In this document: piece after piece, positions 41,989 through 51,014 of the stretch
Numbering within the stretch: the first letter of the stretch is position 1
How the letters are laid out: each line of letters opens with the position of its first letter
Translations under genes and position numbers: made by a program
DNA from: Mycolicibacterium chlorophenolicum
GTDB taxonomy: Bacteria > Actinomycetota > Actinomycetes > Mycobacteriales > Mycobacteriaceae
Length of the DNA: 64,000 bases
Direction: 5' to 3'
NCBI RefSeq assembly: GCF_001044235.1
Contig: NZ_JYNL01000023.1
Location: forward strand, 315,154-379,153
Notes under the pieces: model-generated
What the model saw: the letters and a program-made list of their open reading frames with translations, nothing else
Databases searched by the model: none
What the model was told of the DNA's origin: nothing

Positions 41989-43008
41989 TCAGTCGCTGGC
42001 CAGCGGGAGGCGCACCTCGAAGCGGGCGCCCGTCGGCAGGTTGTGCGCCGACAGCGTGCCGCGATGCGCCTGCACCAGGCCGGCCGCGATCGCCAGCCCC
42101 AGCCCCGACCCGCTCGGCAGCGACGAATCCGCCCGCGGCACACGGCTGTTGGACCCGCGATAGGCCACGTCGAACACCCGCGGCAGGTCCGCCTCGTCGA
42201 TGCCCACGCCGGTGTCGTCCACCCGGGCCCACGCGCTGTTCTCGTCGGCGCCCAGCGCCAGCTCGACCCTGCCGCCCTCGGGCGTGTGCGCGATCGCGTT
42301 GGCCACCAGGTTCGACAGCACCCGCACCAGCGCGCGGTCGCTGCCCACCACCCGCACCGGCTCCTCGGGCAGGTTCGCCTCCAACTGCACCCCGGCACGC
42401 TCCGCGGCGATCCGGTGCGCGGACAGCACGTCGTCGACCACCTCGTCGAGCGCCACCTTGTCGAACGACGGCGTCAGGGCGCCCGCGTTGATCTTCGACA
42501 TCTCGAACAGGTCGTCGACCATCTCCGACAGCCGCACCGACTCGTGCTCGATGTGCTTGGCGTGCACCCGCACCTCGTCGTCGGGGACCACCCCGTCGGC
42601 GATCGCCTCCGACACCGCGCGGATGCCGGCCAGCGGCGTGCGCAGGTCGTGGCTGACGAACGCGACCAGCCGGCGCCTCGACTGCTCGGCGGCCCGCTCG
42701 GAGTCGCGGATCTCGGCCTCCCACACCGTGCGCCGCGCCTGATAGCGGCCCAGCATCACCGCGGCGGGGATCGTCACCACCGAGACGACCGCCAACACCA
42801 CGGCGATGCTGGCCGGCGTGATCATGAAGCCGCTGGCGCCGATCACCCCGGCCAGCGTCGCGAGCACCGGAATCAGCACCAGCGCGACCATGCTGACCGC
42901 GAGCGACCACGTCCGCGCCAGCCGGATGACCGCCGCGCCGACCAGCACCACGGGTACCGAGCAGGCCAGGGCCCAGCCGACGGTCTCCCAGAAATCAGTC
43001 GTCGGCAT
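41989..43008 (-). CDS. Two-component sensor histidine kinase
   Basis: 339 residues. Two to four hydrophobic segments lie in the first 110 residues with little extracytoplasmic sequence, then the H-box VAFVSHDLRTPLAGIRAV (phospho-His), N-box NLVANAIAHTPEGG, and G-boxes VDDTGVGIDEADL and GSGLGLAIAAGLV. The short loops suggest intramembrane sensing. Overlaps the response regulator by 14 bp. Stimulus unknown. Confidence 0.94.
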   Translation of the reverse strand: MPTTDFWETVGWALACSVPVVLVGAAVIRLARTWSLAVSMVALVLIPVLATLAGVIGASGFMITPASIAVVLAVVSVVTIPAAVMLGRYQARRTVWEAEIRDSERAAEQSRRRLVAFVSHDLRTPLAGIRAVSEAIADGVVPDDEVRVHAKHIEHESVRLSEMVDDLFEMSKINAGALTPSFDKVALDEVVDDVLSAHRIAAERAGVQLEANLPEEPVRVVGSDRALVRVLSNLVANAIAHTPEGGRVELALGADENSAWARVDDTGVGIDEADLPRVFDVAYRGSNSRVPRADSSLPSGSGLGLAIAAGLVQAHRGTLSAHNLPTGARFEVRLPLASD

Positions 43009-43738
43009 CCGGCCGTCCGGAGGTCGGTTCTGCGGAAGCGTCGGCCCTCGTATCGGCCGTCGCGTCGGAGGTCCACATGTAGCCGCGGCCCCACACCGTC
43101 TGCACCCGGTGACGGTCGCCGAGCTTGGACCGCAGCCGCTTGACGTGCACGGTCACCGTCGACAGGTCGCCGAAGTCCCAGTGCCACACCTGCTTGAGCA
43201 AGTCCTCCCGGGTGAACACGGTGTCGGTGTGGGTGAGGAAGAACAGCAGCAGGTCGAACTCGCGATTGGTGAGGCTGACCGGTCTGCCCGCCAGCGTCAC
43301 CGTGCGCGAGGCCGTCGAGATCGTCAGATCACCCGATCGCAGATCCATCGGCATCACGCCGGTCGCCGACGGGGCGCGGCGCAGCACCGAGCGCACCCGC
43401 AGCGCGAGTTCGCGGGGGCTGAAGGGTTTGGTCAGGTAGTCGTCGGCCCCGGCTTCCAGCCCGGCGATGCGGTCGTCCTCTTCGCCCAGGGCGGTCAGCA
43501 GGATCACCGGCACTGCGTAGCCGCCGCGTTTGCGCAGGCTGCGGCACAGAGACAGGCCGTCGGGGCCGGGCATCATCACGTCCAGCACCGCGACGTCGAT
43601 GCGCTGGGAACCCAACAGCCGCAACGCTTCGGTGCCGTCGTGTGCGGTGGACACGACGAGTCCGTCGCGCTCGAGATAGCGCCGGACGACGTCGCGGACG
43701 ACGTCATCGTCATCGGCGATCAGCACGCGGGTCACCAC
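42995..43738 (-). CDS. OmpR/PhoB-family response regulator
   Basis: 247 residues. Receiver domain with acidic pocket IADDDDVV, phospho-Asp in VAVLDVMMPGPDG, and Lys in DDYLTKPFSPREL; winged-helix C-terminal domain with LTNREFDLLLFF, STVTVHVKRLRSKLG and VQTVWGRGYMW. Extra acidic tail of ~20 residues. GTG start at 43738 (or 43735). Divergent from the glycosyltransferase operon, a plausible target. Confidence 0.95.
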   Translation of the reverse strand: MVTRVLIADDDDVVRDVVRRYLERDGLVVSTAHDGTEALRLLGSQRIDVAVLDVMMPGPDGLSLCRSLRKRGGYAVPVILLTALGEEDDRIAGLEAGADDYLTKPFSPRELALRVRSVLRRAPSATGVMPMDLRSGDLTISTASRTVTLAGRPVSLTNREFDLLLFFLTHTDTVFTREDLLKQVWHWDFGDLSTVTVHVKRLRSKLGDRHRVQTVWGRGYMWTSDATADTRADASAEPTSGRPDADD

Positions 43739-43838
43739 ACAGAGGCTAGCCCCACAATGCTGCTACCTGCAGCTATGTCATCGAATTGTCAGGCTTGCCG
43801 CTCGCGTCCGCCGCATGCCTGGCCTAGCGTTGCGGTCT

Positions 43839-44495
43839 ATGCCCGACTGTCCCGTCACGGTGGTCCTGCCGTGCCTCAACGAGGCCGAGTCTTTGCCGGG
43901 CGTTCTGGCCGCCGTGCCCAAGGGGTACAGGGCACTGGTGGTGGACAACAACAGCACCGACGCGACCGCGCTGGTGGCGCGCCGTTGCGGCGCCGACGTG
44001 GTCGCCGAGACGACCCCCGGCTACGGGGCGGCGGTGCACGCCGGCGTGGTGGCGGCGTCGACGCCGATCGTCGCGGTGCTCGACGGTGATGGGTCGCTGG
44101 ACCCGCAGGAGCTGCCGGCCCTGGTCGACGACGTCGAGCGCGGCGCCGACATGGCGATCGGACGCCGCCGTGCGACACCAGGCCTGACCTGGCCGTGGCA
44201 CGCCCGCCTCGGCACGGCAGCGGTGTGCTGGCGGCTGCGCACCCGCTACGGACTGCAGGTCCACGACATCGCCCCGATGCGGGTGGCCCGCCGCGATGCG
44301 GTGCTGGCGCTCGGCGTCACCGACCGCCGCTCGGGTTATCCGCTGGAGCTGCTGGTGCGCGCCGCGCAGGCAGGCTGGACGGTGACCGAACGTGACGTCG
44401 CCTACGGCCCGCGCACCGGCGGCACCTCGAAGGTGAGCGGCTCGGTGCGCGGCAGCGCCACCGCGGCCCTGGACTTCTGGAAGGCCATCTCGTGA
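43839..44495 (+). CDS. GT2-family (dolichyl-phosphate-sugar synthase-like) glycosyltransferase
   Basis: 218 residues from the ATG at 43839 (43815 also possible). GT-A fold: TVVLPCLNEAESLPGVLAAV, VVDNNSTDAT, the nucleotide-sugar D-x-D-like VAVLDGDGSLDPQEL, and RSGYPLELLVRAAQAGW. It likely transfers a sugar to polyprenyl phosphate at the cytoplasmic face, as suggested for Rv0539 in the same syntenic place. Coupled to the next gene (GTGA). Confidence 0.9.
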   Translation: MPDCPVTVVLPCLNEAESLPGVLAAVPKGYRALVVDNNSTDATALVARRCGADVVAETTPGYGAAVHAGVVAASTPIVAVLDGDGSLDPQELPALVDDVERGADMAIGRRRATPGLTWPWHARLGTAAVCWRLRTRYGLQVHDIAPMRVARRDAVLALGVTDRRSGYPLELLVRAAQAGWTVTERDVAYGPRTGGTSKVSGSVRGSATAALDFWKAIS

Positions 44496-45157
44496 CGGGA
44501 ATTTGCCTGCTGGTCGTGGCGAAGGCGCCGGTGCCCGGGCTCGCGAAGACGCGGCTCGCGGCGACGCTCGGCGACGCGGTGGCCGCCGACATCGCCGCCG
44601 CCGCGCTGCTCGACACTCTCGACGCCGTGGCGGCGATGCCCGCCGAGGCGCGGGTCGTTGCGATGACCGGAGACCTCGACGCCGCCGCCCGTTCGGCCGA
44701 GATCCGGGCCCGCCTCGACGACTTCGTCGTGGTCGGGCAGCGGGGCGACGGGTTCGCCGACCGGCTCGCCAACGCGCACCTCGACGCGGCGGCCGCGAGC
44801 GACGGGGCGGCGGTCGTGCAGATCGGGATGGACACCCCGCAGGTGACCCCCGAGCTGCTGGCCGACTGTGTGCGGGGCCTCGCCGAGCACGACGCCGTAC
44901 TCGGCATGGCGTGTGACGGCGGCTGGTGGGTGCTCGGGGTGCGCGACGCGGCGCGCGCCGACTGTCTGCGCGACGTGCCGATGTCGGCGCCCGACACCGG
45001 CGCTGTAACGCTGTCGGCGCTGCAGCACACCGGACTGTCGGTGGGACTGGTCGCGCAGCTCGCCGACGTCGACACGATCGACGACGTCGACGTGGTGCGT
45101 CGCGCCTGCCCGGCCGGCTCACGATTCAGCCGGATCACTGCGACGGTGGAGGCCTGA
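44492..45157 (+). CDS. DUF2064 (GT-A-like) protein, Rv0540-like
   Basis: 221 residues. LVVAKAPVPGLAKTRLAATL is the nucleotide-binding start, with QRGDGFADRLANAH, VVQIGMDTPQVTP and GGWWVLGVRD; these define DUF2064, related to nucleotidyl/glycosyltransferases. Enzymatic role not established. Tightly coupled within this operon. Confidence 0.88.
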   Translation: MTGICLLVVAKAPVPGLAKTRLAATLGDAVAADIAAAALLDTLDAVAAMPAEARVVAMTGDLDAAARSAEIRARLDDFVVVGQRGDGFADRLANAHLDAAAASDGAAVVQIGMDTPQVTPELLADCVRGLAEHDAVLGMACDGGWWVLGVRDAARADCLRDVPMSAPDTGAVTLSALQHTGLSVGLVAQLADVDTIDDVDVVRRACPAGSRFSRITATVEA

Positions 45158-45786
45158 TGTTCGGACAGCTCTACGACCGCGCCCTGGACGGCGAGCGATG
45201 TTGGGTGCGTCGCGACGACGGGCGGGTGAGCAAGTTGCCGGTGCACAGCTGGCTGGGCGGCCGGCACGCCGACGAGCGCTTCGACCACACCGTCGTCGAG
45301 ATGTGTGAGGGCCCGACGATCGACCTCGGTTGCGGCCCGGGCCGGCTGGTGGCCCACCTGGTGCAGCGCGGGGTACCGGCGCTGGGGGTGGACCTGTCGG
45401 AGACGGCGGTGCGGTTGGCCCGCAGCAGCGGTGCGCCGGCACTGCACCGCGACCTGTTCGAACCGTTGCCCGGCACCGGGCGCTGGCAGACCGTGCTGCT
45501 GGCCGACGGCAACGTCGGCCTCGGCGGTGACCCGGTCAAAGTGCTCCGCCGCGCCGCCGAGCTGCTGCGCAGCGGCGGTCAGTGCGTCGCCGAATTCGAT
45601 TCCGACACAGCGGGAGTCGACGTCGGCTGGGTGCGGCTGGAGTCGGCCAGCACCATCGGCCCGTGGTTCCGCTGGGCCTCGGTGGGCATCGACTGCATGC
45701 CGGACCTGGCCGCCGAGGTGGGGTTGTCCGTGGCGGGTGTGCGCCACATCGGCGACCGGGTCGTCGCAAGCCTCGCCGCGGCGTGA
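45157..45786 (+). CDS. SAM-dependent methyltransferase
   Basis: 209 residues. Motif I TIDLGCGPGRLVAHLV binds SAM; VDLSETAVRLARSSG and VLLADGNVGLGGDP follow. ATG shares one base with the previous stop (TGATG). The order glycosyltransferase, DUF2064, methyltransferase, molybdopterin oxidoreductase is one transcription unit. Confidence 0.88.
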   Translation: MFGQLYDRALDGERCWVRRDDGRVSKLPVHSWLGGRHADERFDHTVVEMCEGPTIDLGCGPGRLVAHLVQRGVPALGVDLSETAVRLARSSGAPALHRDLFEPLPGTGRWQTVLLADGNVGLGGDPVKVLRRAAELLRSGGQCVAEFDSDTAGVDVGWVRLESASTIGPWFRWASVGIDCMPDLAAEVGLSVAGVRHIGDRVVASLAAA

Positions 45787-45790
45787 CGAG

Positions 45791-46897
45791 ATGCCCACCC
45801 TGTATCTGCGCGGGACGGCCGTCACCGCCCGCGTCGGCGTGGCGCTCGGCGTCGCGATCGGAATCTGTTTCGCCACAGGGCTGATCAGTCATCTGATCCA
45901 GCATCCGCAGCCGTGGTTCTGGTGGCCGACCCGGCCCGTGTGGCTGTACCGGTTCACGCAGGGGCTGCATGTCGTCAGCGGTATCGCCGCGATTCCGCTG
46001 CTCGTGGTCAAACTGTGGTCGGTCTGGCCGAAGCTGTTCGAGCGTCCGCTGCTCGGGGGCCCGGTCCGCGCGCTCGAGCGGATCTCGATCCTGGTGCTGG
46101 TCGCCTCGATCATCTTCCAGTTGAGTACCGGGCTGCTCAACACCGCGCAGTGGTACGTGTTCGGATTCTTCTTCACCACAGCGCATTACGCGGCCACTTA
46201 CGTGGCGATCGGCGCGGTGATCGTGCACATCGGGGTCAAGTTGCCGGTGATCCGGCGTGCGCTCGGAGAGCCGCTCGACGACGGGTCGCATGTCCCGCAG
46301 GCCGGCCCGACGCGGCGCACCGTGCTGATCGGAACATGGCTGTCGGTCGCGGTCGCCACCGTCGTCACCGCAGGTCAGACGGTCCCGCTGCTGCGCCGGG
46401 TCTCGGTGCTCGCGCCACGCTCGGGCACTGGGCCGCAAGGGATTCCGGTCAACAGGTCCGCCGTGGCAGCCGGAGTGGTCGCCGCGGCCCGGTCGCCGGA
46501 GTACCGGCTCACGGTGACCAACGGTGCACGCAGCAGGTCGTTCACCCTCGCCGAGCTGGCCGCGATGCCGCAGAGCACCCACCGGTTGCCGATCGCGTGC
46601 GTGGAGGGCTGGAGCGCGGAGGCGCAATGGACCGGGGTGGTGCTGTCACGGCTGCTGGCCGAGGTGGGGGCGGCGCCGGACTCCGATGTGCGGATGATCT
46701 CGCTGGAGCCGCCGGGCCCGTACTCGCGGACCGTGCTGCCCGCCCGGCACGCCCGCGACGACATGTCGCTGATCGCCCTGCAGATCAACGGTGAGACGCT
46801 GAATCTCGACCACGGCTACCCGTGCCGGTTGATCGCGCCGACGAGACCCGGTGTGCTGCAGACCAAATGGCTGACCCGGATCGAGGTGGTGCCGTGA
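45791..46897 (+). CDS. Membrane-anchored molybdopterin oxidoreductase (SUOX fold)
   Basis: 368 residues. N-terminal half has about five TM helices of a cytochrome b561-like type with His in LYRFTQGLHVVSGIAAIP, FFFTTAHYAATYVA and VIVHIGVKLPVIRRA. C-terminal half is an oxidoreductase molybdopterin-binding domain with the Mo-ligand Cys in RLPIACVEGWSAEAQWTG and RTVLPARHARDDMSLIALQ. Probably passes electrons between the Mo centre and haem in the membrane. Substrate unknown. Confidence 0.9.
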   Translation: MPTLYLRGTAVTARVGVALGVAIGICFATGLISHLIQHPQPWFWWPTRPVWLYRFTQGLHVVSGIAAIPLLVVKLWSVWPKLFERPLLGGPVRALERISILVLVASIIFQLSTGLLNTAQWYVFGFFFTTAHYAATYVAIGAVIVHIGVKLPVIRRALGEPLDDGSHVPQAGPTRRTVLIGTWLSVAVATVVTAGQTVPLLRRVSVLAPRSGTGPQGIPVNRSAVAAGVVAAARSPEYRLTVTNGARSRSFTLAELAAMPQSTHRLPIACVEGWSAEAQWTGVVLSRLLAEVGAAPDSDVRMISLEPPGPYSRTVLPARHARDDMSLIALQINGETLNLDHGYPCRLIAPTRPGVLQTKWLTRIEVVP

Positions 46898-47361
46898 GGA
46901 TCCTGCGTATCGCCCTGGTGGTGGCCGGGCTCGCGGTCGGCGCGTACGGCGCGCTGCTGCTGCTCGACCAACCACCGGTGGTGCTGGTGCGGATCGCGGT
47001 GTGGGCGGCGGCCGGGGTCGTCCTGCACGACTTCGTGTTCGCGCCGCTGTGCGCGGCACTGGGTTTCGCCGGGCGACGGCTGGTGCCGGCTGCGTGGCGG
47101 ACACCGGTGGCGGTGGCGGCGCTGTGCAGTGTGGTGCTGGCCCTGCTGGCGATCCCGGTCTACGACAAGCCGGGCGCGCGGCCCGACAACCTCACGGTGC
47201 TCGACCGCGACTACGCGGCGGGGCTGTGGATCGCGCTCGCGGTGGTCTGGGTGTGCGTCCCGGTGTACCTGCTCGTGGCGCGGCGGCTACCAGTTCGTCA
47301 GGATCAGGTGGTTGACGGCCAGCGCGCCGACGACGTTGAGGGCCAGCCACCAGCGGTGTGA
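46894..47361 (+). CDS. Membrane protein (four TM)
   Basis: 155 residues; GTG overlaps the previous TGA. Four hydrophobic helices (LRIALVVAGLAVGAYGALLL, VRIAVWAAAGVVLHDFVFAP, PVAVAALCSVVLALLAIPVY, GLWIALAVVWVCVPVYLLVA). The last ~25 residues are polar and lie antisense over the neighbouring gene by 75 bp. No family recognised. Confidence 0.8.
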   Translation: MRILRIALVVAGLAVGAYGALLLLDQPPVVLVRIAVWAAAGVVLHDFVFAPLCAALGFAGRRLVPAAWRTPVAVAALCSVVLALLAIPVYDKPGARPDNLTVLDRDYAAGLWIALAVVWVCVPVYLLVARRLPVRQDQVVDGQRADDVEGQPPAV

Positions 47362-48642
47362 CCGCCGCGGCAGCAGCGCCGCCGAGGCCACCAGCCACAC
47401 CATGAACGGCAGCCAGATCCGTTCGGTCTCGGCCTTGCTCAGTCGGGACAGGTCGGCGGCCACGATCGCCAGCAGCGCCCCGAGCACCACCAGGTGCATC
47501 CCGCTGCGCCGCCGCAGCGCGGCGAGGTCGAAGACGCGGCTGAGCCCGGCCACGCTGCCCAGCCCGATCGCGCAGACCACCGATCCGAAGTTCGCCCAGC
47601 CCCAGTACGCGAACGGGCGGTCGTTGGCGATGCCCTGCCAGTAGCGCTCCTGCACCAGGTGATAGCCGTCGAGCCACCAGAACCCGGCCGCGGCGAACAC
47701 TCCGACGACCAGCAGTGCGGCCACCACGGCCGGCACCAGCGCGGTCAGGGCGGCCCGTCGGGTGCGCGCGCTGATCAGCACGGCGACCGCGGGCAGCGCC
47801 ATCAGCCCCAGGCCGTAGTTGAGAAAGATGCCCCAGCCCAGCAGCAGCCCCGCCCCCGCCGCGGCCGGCACCGCCAGCCGCGTCGTGCCCGTGACCGCGA
47901 GAGCCAGCAGCGCGATGCCCCATGCCGCGACACCGGCGAAGTAGCCGTCGGCGGACACGGCGATCCAGATCGCGGTCGGCGCCACCGCCACGAACGGCGC
48001 CGCCCGCCGGGCCATGTCCTCGTCGGCGAGCGCGCGCACCGCGACGACGATGGCGGCCGCCGCGCTCGACCCGGCCAGCAGGCAGAGCAGCCCGGCCCAC
48101 GCCCCTCCGCCGAGCCCGATCCGGTCCAGCCACACGAACGTCAGCAGCGCCCCCGGCGGGTGCCCCGAGACGTGGGTGATCCACGAATCGGGCTGGTAGT
48201 CCAGGATTCGGCCGGCGAACGTGCGCACCGCCTCGCCGACGTCGTCGATGGTCGGGACCTGGCGCAGGTATTCGTGGCGGGCGGTGAGCCGGCCGGCGAA
48301 GCCACGCTGCCAGCCGTCGACCATCGCGAGGCTGAACGCCCACGCGCACGACACCGCCCAGGCGGTCCACGGCAGCCAGCGCCACGGCAGCCGTTGGGCG
48401 AGCGCGGGTCCCCACAGCACGGCGGCCAGCGCCAGCGCGACGGCCGGGACGGTACCGGGCCCCACGTGGGCGTTCCACCAGCCGAAGATCGGGGCGGTGT
48501 CGGCGAAGTCGCGGAACCGGTCCGGTGTCGCGTTGATCAGCGGTGTGACGGGGCCCAGGTCCAGGCGGGGGACGACGAACGCCGCGACCACCAGGACCGT
48601 GCCGACCGCGACGGCGACCGTTTCTCTGCGACCGATAGACAC
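47287..48642 (-). CDS. Polytopic membrane protein (Rv0541c-like, GT-C-like)
   Basis: 451 residues from the GTG at 48642. About ten TM helices; an early loop with RHEYLRQVPTIDDVGEAVRT and DYQPDSWITHVSGHPPGALL (His-Pro-Pro-Gly) resembles lipid-linked sugar transferases of the GT-C type. Equivalent to Rv0541c by position. Transferase function is inferred. Confidence 0.85.
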   Translation of the reverse strand: MSIGRRETVAVAVGTVLVVAAFVVPRLDLGPVTPLINATPDRFRDFADTAPIFGWWNAHVGPGTVPAVALALAAVLWGPALAQRLPWRWLPWTAWAVSCAWAFSLAMVDGWQRGFAGRLTARHEYLRQVPTIDDVGEAVRTFAGRILDYQPDSWITHVSGHPPGALLTFVWLDRIGLGGGAWAGLLCLLAGSSAAAAIVVAVRALADEDMARRAAPFVAVAPTAIWIAVSADGYFAGVAAWGIALLALAVTGTTRLAVPAAAGAGLLLGWGIFLNYGLGLMALPAVAVLISARTRRAALTALVPAVVAALLVVGVFAAAGFWWLDGYHLVQERYWQGIANDRPFAYWGWANFGSVVCAIGLGSVAGLSRVFDLAALRRRSGMHLVVLGALLAIVAADLSRLSKAETERIWLPFMVWLVASAALLPRRSHRWWLALNVVGALAVNHLILTNW

Positions 48643-48856
48643 GTCCGACAGCCTAGGGATCGGGTGCGGCACGAGGTCTGACACGTCGGTGACGTGGGTT
48701 TGCCCGCCGAGCCGCACCGGGTATTGGATACCGCTGCCTATTTGCTCCGTGGTGGGGATGTGTGCCGGATTACATCGAGCCGGCATTCGGATCGGGTCGG
48801 GCCGCACGACAGAAGACGTGTACGAAGACGAACACATCCACACAGGAGGACCTGAC

Positions 48857-49297
48857 ATGACCAGCTCGACGACCGCCGTTGCCACCAAGCCGGCCGGCCC
48901 GTTGGTGACCACCCAGGGCAACACGACCATCGCCGACGTCGTGGTGTCGAAGATCGCCGGCCTGGCCGCCCGTGAGGTGCACGGCGTGCACGATCTCGGC
49001 GGCAATGCCAGCCGCGCCGTCGGCGCGCTGCGCGACCGCATCCCGGGCGCGTCCACCAACTACGCGCAGGGCGTCTCGGTCGAGGTGGGCGAGAAGCAGG
49101 CGGCCGTCGATCTCGATATCGTCGCCGAGTACGGGGTGTCCATCTCCGATGTCGCCTCGGGGATCCGCCGTAACGTGATCGCCGCGCTGGAGCGCATGAC
49201 CGGTCTGGAGGTCGTCGAGGTGAACATCACGGTGCACGACGTTCACGTCCCCGACGAGGGTGACGACGCCGAGGATCGCTCCGGCCGGGTCGAGTGA
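48857..49297 (+). CDS. Asp23/Gls24 family envelope stress protein
   Basis: 146 residues after AGGAGG. GNTTIADVVVSKIAGLAARE, HGVHDLGGNASRAVGAL and VDLDIVAEYGVSISDVASGI with VVEVNITVHDVHVPDE are standard Asp23 (DUF322) features. It opens a six-gene operon of Asp23-like proteins, membrane anchors and a phospholipase D homologue. In Gram-positives these coat the membrane during alkaline or envelope stress. Confidence 0.94.
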   Translation: MTSSTTAVATKPAGPLVTTQGNTTIADVVVSKIAGLAAREVHGVHDLGGNASRAVGALRDRIPGASTNYAQGVSVEVGEKQAAVDLDIVAEYGVSISDVASGIRRNVIAALERMTGLEVVEVNITVHDVHVPDEGDDAEDRSGRVE

Positions 49298-49332
49298 CGG
49301 CCGCCCGGACGAACGTCAGAGGAGAACCAACA

Positions 49333-49512
49333 ATGACCACTGCAACAGTCGGCATGCTCGCCGGCGTGCTCCTCGGGGTGGCGGCGGCCGCGGGTGGCTT
49401 CACCGGCTTCCTCGTCGCCCTGATCCTGGGCGCGATCGGCTACGTCATCGGCGGACAGCGCGACGGCGAGTTCGACGTGACGACCTGGTTCCAGGGCCGG
49501 CGCCGTGGCTGA
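49333..49512 (+). CDS. Small DUF2273-like membrane protein (59 aa)
   Basis: ATG after GGAG. Two short hydrophobic stretches (MLAGVLLGVAAAAGGFTGF, LVALILGAIGYVIGG) and a polar tail ending WFQGRRRG, like the DUF2273 proteins that accompany Asp23. It overlaps the next start by 8 bp. Confidence 0.82.
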   Translation: MTTATVGMLAGVLLGVAAAAGGFTGFLVALILGAIGYVIGGQRDGEFDVTTWFQGRRRG

Positions 49513-49903
49513 GACCGGCGCGGCCGTGCTCGACGAGGCTGCCCCGGTCACCGACCCCGGTGACCGTGGCAGCCTGCAGGTGCGCGGCCGCGCGATCGAG
49601 CATCTGGTGGAGGCCGCCGTGCTGACCACGCCGGGCGTGCGCCGGCACGGGAAGGCGCTCAGCGGCCTGATCGGCCACGATCTGCCGCGCGTCGACGCCG
49701 TCGTCGCCGGCGATCACGTCCGCACCGAGGTGGAGATCGCCGCGGAGTGGGGCCGCCCGCTGGCCGCCCTGGCGGCGGACGCGCGCTCCCGGATCACCAC
49801 GGCGCTGCGCGATCACGCGGGTCTCGTGGTCGACGGCATCACCGTGCACGTCGCGGCGATCGTCACCCCCGAGGGGCGCACGAACGGAAGGACACTCTCA
49901 TGA
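49505..49903 (+). CDS. Asp23/Gls24-like protein, second copy
   Basis: 132 residues. It keeps the Asp23 layout (AIEHLVEAAVLTTPGVRRHG, EVEIAAEWGRPLAALAADA, RDHAGLVVDGITVHVAAIVT), though more divergent and shorter than the first copy. Coupled at both ends. Likely forms hetero-assemblies with it. Confidence 0.88.
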   Translation: MAETGAAVLDEAAPVTDPGDRGSLQVRGRAIEHLVEAAVLTTPGVRRHGKALSGLIGHDLPRVDAVVAGDHVRTEVEIAAEWGRPLAALAADARSRITTALRDHAGLVVDGITVHVAAIVTPEGRTNGRTLS

Positions 49904-50472
49904 CAACGCTGGAAACACCTCCGTCGCAGAATGTTTCGCTCCGATCCGGACCCGTTCCGGTCGCCGCGGCCGGGGCCAGCAAGGTCGCGGTCGTCCTGGC
50001 GCTCGTCCTGGCCGCCGCCGGCGGGGTCGCCGTTCGCGACGCGGTCGTCGGGCTGGGCTGGGCGTCCGGGTCCACGTGGCTGCCCGCGGTCGCCGACACG
50101 GTCGACGGAGTCACCCCCGGCGGCTGGCTGATTCCCGCGGGTGTGGTGCTGGCCCTGCTCGGCCTGCTGCTGATGGTGATCGCGCTGTCGCCCCGCCGGC
50201 GCACCGCGGTCGCGGTGCGCGCCGAGACGCCGGTCTATCTGAGCGTGGACGGCATCGCCAAGCTGGCCGCCGCCCGCGCCCGCGACGTGGCCGGCGTGGT
50301 CGACGCGCGGGCGACCGCCTCCAAGCGGCGTGTCGTGCTGCGTTGCCGGGTCACCCGCGACGACGGCGGCGCGCTGCGCAGCACCATCACCGACGCGGTG
50401 ACCCAGACCCTGGGTGCGCTGGAGCACCCGCCCCGCGTCGTCGTCCGCACCCGAACCGAGGAGACCTCATGA
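49900..50472 (+). CDS. DUF6286-like membrane protein of the Asp23 operon
   Basis: 190 residues with two TM helices (KVAVVLALVLAAAGGVAVRD, LIPAGVVLALLGLLLMVIAL) and a C-terminal Asp23-like domain (SVDGIAKLAAARARDVAGVV, HPPRVVVRTRTEETS). It likely anchors Asp23 proteins to the membrane. ATGA overlap with the preceding gene. Confidence 0.85.
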   Translation: MTTLETPPSQNVSLRSGPVPVAAAGASKVAVVLALVLAAAGGVAVRDAVVGLGWASGSTWLPAVADTVDGVTPGGWLIPAGVVLALLGLLLMVIALSPRRRTAVAVRAETPVYLSVDGIAKLAAARARDVAGVVDARATASKRRVVLRCRVTRDDGGALRSTITDAVTQTLGALEHPPRVVVRTRTEETS

Positions 50473-51014
50473 GCCGCATGTCCGTCGGCTTCGACCGCAC
50501 CTTCACGTTTCTGACCGGCTTGGGCCTGCTCGCCCTGGGTCTGGCCGCCGTCGCCTGGCACAACGGCGTCATCGGCGCGAACCGCGCCGTGCAGACGCCC
50601 CTGGGCGACTGGATGGCGGCGTCCTGGTGGCCGTGGGCGGCCGGCGGTGCCGGGATCGTGTTGATCCTTTTGGCACTGCGGTGGCTGGCCGCGCACCGGT
50701 GGGCGGCCAGGGCCAGCCGGGTGAGCCTGGCAGGCGACGCGGGGACGACCGCCGATGCCACGTCGGTCGCGTCCGCCGCCGCCGACGCGCTGGGCGCCGA
50801 CGCCGCGGTGACCAAGGCGTCCGGTGCGGCCACCGTGCTGCGCGGGCGTCCGACGGTCACCCTGACCGCGCGGGTGCCGGCCCGGCACGGCCTGCCCGCC
50901 GCCGTGGGCGCCGCCGACGAGGCCGCCCGCACCGCCGCGGTGATGCTGGGCGACAGCGTCGCCCTGCGGACCATCTTGCACATCGACACCAAGGCCGGGG
51001 CCGTCGTGCGATGA
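50469..51014 (+). CDS. AmaP-like membrane anchor protein
   Basis: 181 residues. Two TM helices (FTFLTGLGLLALGLAAVAWH, WWPWAAGGAGIVLILLALRW) and a soluble tail with an Asp23/AmaP-like domain (VTLTARVPARHGLPAAVGAA). The shape matches AmaP, which recruits Asp23 to the membrane in staphylococci. Coupled to both neighbours. Confidence 0.85.
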   Translation: MSRMSVGFDRTFTFLTGLGLLALGLAAVAWHNGVIGANRAVQTPLGDWMAASWWPWAAGGAGIVLILLALRWLAAHRWAARASRVSLAGDAGTTADATSVASAAADALGADAAVTKASGAATVLRGRPTVTLTARVPARHGLPAAVGAADEAARTAAVMLGDSVALRTILHIDTKAGAVVR

